The notes under the pieces were generated by a model. That model made no database searches and was not told the DNA's origin. It saw only the letters and a list, made by a program, of their open reading frames with translations. Below, in pieces: positions 61,401 to 64,000 of a stretch of 64,000 nucleotides of DNA. The DNA lies in the NCBI RefSeq assembly GCF_037975245.1, contig NC_092565.1, forward strand, positions 18,083,999-18,147,998, given 5' to 3'. Positions within the stretch are counted from its first letter, which is position 1. The number at the start of each line of letters is the position of its first letter. Source of the stretch: Apostichopus japonicus. Taxonomy: Eukaryota > Echinodermata > Holothuroidea > Aspidochirotida > Stichopodidae. A program made the translations under genes and the position numbers.

Positions 61401-63755
61401 ATATTTTTTTTATATCTTTATGACAAAAGTTCTTAACATCAAGTGGCACTGTGACATCACAAATTTGCAGCCTCCTGACAGTTATATCCACAAAAGGACC
61501 ATTTCATTTTCTTAATTCAAAGGTAGCAGGGACGGTAACCTATTAACTCATAATTTAACTTACGTTCGCTCGTTTCACATATTACTCCAGCGAAGTTCCC
61601 CCGATCACAGCTTACTTCTGAGAAGGGACAACAACCTAATGATCTTTCTCCTCCATTGCAATGCAAGCCTCCTCGATGGAACGGTTCGTTCTTGGTTTCA
61701 ACAAATGGAAATAAAGTGTGAGTGAAATAAACTGCGGTACCATATCCCAGTACACCACAAACTGCGTTTGCATCATCAATGTCCCATAAATTACCGCAGA
61801 TATTACCCCAAACTCCGTTAAGGAATATTTGTACACGTCCTGAAAACATGTCCGATCCGTCTATTAGCCGTAGTTGACCTTCATCTAAATATGAAAGGAA
61901 TTGAATAATGGCATGACAAACTTTTCAAACATCCTCGAAAATGCTTAAGGAAAACTATTAGAGCAATAATCGGAAAGAGCGATATCACTACAGTCATGGA
62001 ATCTGACATTAATAGATATTAATGCATGTCAAAATCTTATCAAGCGTTGCTCAATTACAGCATTAAGATAACGTTAGCCGATTTCTACAGGCCACAGTTC
62101 GTTAATTCATTAGTGGGGGTGGTGCCTATTTTAGTGTATATTTTACAATGTAATACAAGCAAGTTTGTTTCAATTGAGATGGAGTGCAGTGCAATCTCCT
62201 TAAACGATGTCGAAAGATGATGTTGCTCTTTAGATTACCCTGGAAATAATTCACTACTATAAATCGTTTTTGAGACCCGGTATATCATTCAGGACAAATT
62301 ACCTCTTGGAATACACACGACACCGGCATCTTCAAAATGTACGCAGTTACCATGTCCTTGATGGTTGCAATCCACAAGGTACGTTTCGTTTCCATTGCAG
62401 TTCACGTCATTTAGATGAATATTACCAATACCTGGTCCAAAGAAAGCGCCACCAGGTGCTTCCAAAGCGCCATCAAAACCAAGCTCACAGCAAACCACCA
62501 GTGCATCGAGAATATCCCAGTCATCGTCACACACTGTACCCCACATTTCGTCGAGGAAAACTTCAACACGTCCTGAAGAATTACTTGGCCCATCCACAAG
62601 TCTCGTGGAACCTTCGTCTAATTGATAGATAATTTTGCAAGCTTTAAAGCTTTAAGCACAATAAAACCTCATCAATTCAAATTCATCCGTTGCTACAAAA
62701 AAAAAAAACTCTTTCCATATAATTAACACGTTGCGGTCTGCAATTTTAAGTAGGTTTTGTACCGTAGTTGAATCGAATGGTAGGTAGAAATACTATATGG
62801 AGCAGGTTATGTGAACTAGACTTTCATTGGACTCCAATTGGCCAATGGAGCAGCTACAATGCCATACAAAATAAGTCGTTATGGTATAAAAATTGAATTT
62901 GAATTTGAATCAAACCTGTTTACCATAACCTTTGCATGTCTATGTAATATCTGGGATTAATAAGGGGTGTGTGATAAAGGTTTTATATGATTTTAAACCC
63001 GGTTTCTTACATAACATTTTACTTAGCAATTACTTCATATTCGTTAAAGATCACAATAAGATGTGTTATTGTCGTATGTTGTTTCTTAATTCCTGAATTA
63101 TTTTGGCCTCTGTTTGTATTACTATACTTTAATTGTAGTATAGTGTTATTGTCCTTATTCAGTAGTGCTTACTGTACTATTCCTTTGTTAAACATTATCC
63201 AATTCAGTTGTATAGTAAACTAAGTATAAGCTGGATGTATCTGCATAACATATTGAAACCTTTAAAGGTTATTTCTAAATAAAACAAGGGGTATAGCTGT
63301 TCGGCATCTTTGCATTCTGACACTATACATCACCCAAGTTTATGAACCTGTTTATATTGAGAACAAAGCCGAAATAAACGCTGCAAGAACCTGTGGAACT
63401 GTAGGAATTGTGAATTAAAGTTCATTTTACTTACTATAAGAGCTACATATTACACCAGCGTCCATAAAGTGGGAACAGACGTGGTCAGTCATGTAAGCAC
63501 AATCAAGAAGAAAGCTCTCAAAGCCCGAGCATTCAACATTATTTAAGTGTATTACACCATTTCTTTTGGCGAAGGAACCCGAATTAAGCAATACAAGAGC
63601 CCCTGGAAATCCGAGTTGACGACAAACAACATCAGCTTCAGTAATGTCCCACAAATCGTCACAAACTGTGCCCCATTCACCATTCAAGAAAATCTCCACT
63701 CTTCCCGCTGTAGCATTCCCGTTTTCAAGACGAAGTTGTCCTTCATAGTACGAAT
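57899..63755 (-). CDS. Gene C: SRCR(4+)-HYR-transmembrane receptor, 5' end outside window
   Basis: Minus-strand exons in coding order: 63755-63435, 62617-62303, 61884-61564, 60436-60098 (four SRCR domains), 59757-59503 (HYR), 58476-57899 (TM and tail). All joins are phase 1. The bases at 63,960-64,000 match the intron that precedes each array unit in gene B, so more SRCR exons almost certainly follow beyond the edge. Splice sites are standard and no frame break is visible; the gene seems the least damaged of the three. The tail is the longest, ending FKGDKFV, and keeps VYDE, YYITP and YLIP, while the first motif reads YVPT instead of YVPP. Confidence 0.88.
59503..59757 (-). CDS. Gene C HYR exon
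   Basis: Encodes CLDFQCPADIQATLP, ISWIPPSVEDNPCG, GVTVVTYWFHD and NTAACNFTVTV. Donor GTAAAG, acceptor CTGTTTCAG, phase 1. The separate TM exon follows after about 1 kb of intron. Confidence 0.9.
60098..60436 (-). CDS. Gene C membrane-proximal SRCR domain
   Basis: A 339-bp exon, same length as its counterparts in A and B but clearly more diverged (EAFFAGQWGTICDVGWD, ITGGLFGSGTGLILL). Six Cys. Donor GTAAGT, acceptor CCTTCCAG. Confidence 0.9.
61564..61884 (-). CDS. Gene C divergent SRCR domain
   Basis: A 321-bp exon with the WGNICGNLWD core and the CC pair. Donor GTAAGT, acceptor ATATTTAG, phase 1. Confidence 0.9.
62303..62617 (-). CDS. Gene C SRCR domain, VVCCELGF type
   Basis: A 315-bp exon encoding DEGSTRLVDGPSNSSGRV through HFEDAGVVCIPR, with an extra Cys in VVCCELGF. 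The acceptor CAATTAG is intact, in contrast to gene A. Confidence 0.9.
63435..63755 (-). CDS. Gene C SRCR domain, most upstream in window
   Basis: A 321-bp exon encoding [19 protein letters not shown] through HFMDAGVICSSY. Donor GTAAGT, acceptor CCTTCAG, phase 1. Confidence 0.9.
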
Positions 63756-64000
63756 CTGAAGGAATAGTCACAAATAGCATTTAGTTGACGACACATGAAT
63801 CTTAACAGAAAGTGTCCTCCATAATAAAATAACTTTTCTCTGTATATTGTGAGGGAAAGAATTTTACATAAAAGTTATAGTAGTGGTAGTACTACTACAA
63901 TAACAAATTAATTTACACTAAACATTTTACGAGAACTACTTTTAATGAATAAAAAGGGGTTTCTCATCATGAAATCAACAGCTGATAGAATTCTTTCTTT

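Overview
This is a 64 kb piece of an animal nuclear genome. It is AT-rich, has GT-AG introns, and is full of degenerate LINEs, tRNA-derived SINEs and small hAT-type transposons. A sialic acid synthase gene beside a tandem family of SRCR-HYR-transmembrane genes, with this repeat style, points to a marine invertebrate deuterostome, most likely an echinoderm. The species cannot be fixed from the window.

Layout. 1-4.7 kb: no recognisable gene. 4.73-6.16 kb: decayed LINE, plus strand. 6,660-15,886: complete seven-exon NANS (sialic acid synthase), plus strand, predicted 351 residues. 16.9-21.1 kb: non-autonomous DNA transposons, two of them nested. 21.7-22.35 kb: broken SRCR exon remnants. 24.2-24.8 kb: decayed LINE tail, minus strand. 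26-64 kb: three paralogous minus-strand genes, here called A (26,250-34,878), B (39,830-53,930) and C (57,899 to beyond the window edge).

Each receptor gene encodes tandem group-A-like SRCR domains (six conserved Cys, one exon per domain, every intron phase 1), then one HYR domain, one transmembrane helix and a cytoplasmic tail with repeated YxxP and VYDE tyrosine motifs. Gene B is the most complete: a signal-peptide exon, 12 SRCR exons, HYR, TM, about 1,484 residues. Seven of its SRCR exons form an array of roughly 549-bp exon-plus-intron units that are almost identical to one another. The family looks like cell-surface recognition receptors, probably innate immune; that role is inferred from architecture.

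The cluster is evolving quickly. B is a mosaic: its middle is almost identical to A while its 5' part and 3' flank are C-like. B has lost the HYR/TM intron and has a stop in its tail; A has a smaller tail truncation. Several exons have lost the ancestral splice acceptor and appear to use an in-phase acceptor 6 or 15 nt downstream. A 2.1 kb transposon sits in an intron of A, and the matching empty site is visible in B.

Mobile DNA. Five hAT-like elements have perfect 8-bp target duplications and three related ones have about 6-bp duplications. Elements with different termini share a ~100-bp GC-rich module placed near one end, present in six copies. This module and the receptor array are the most novel-looking items here.
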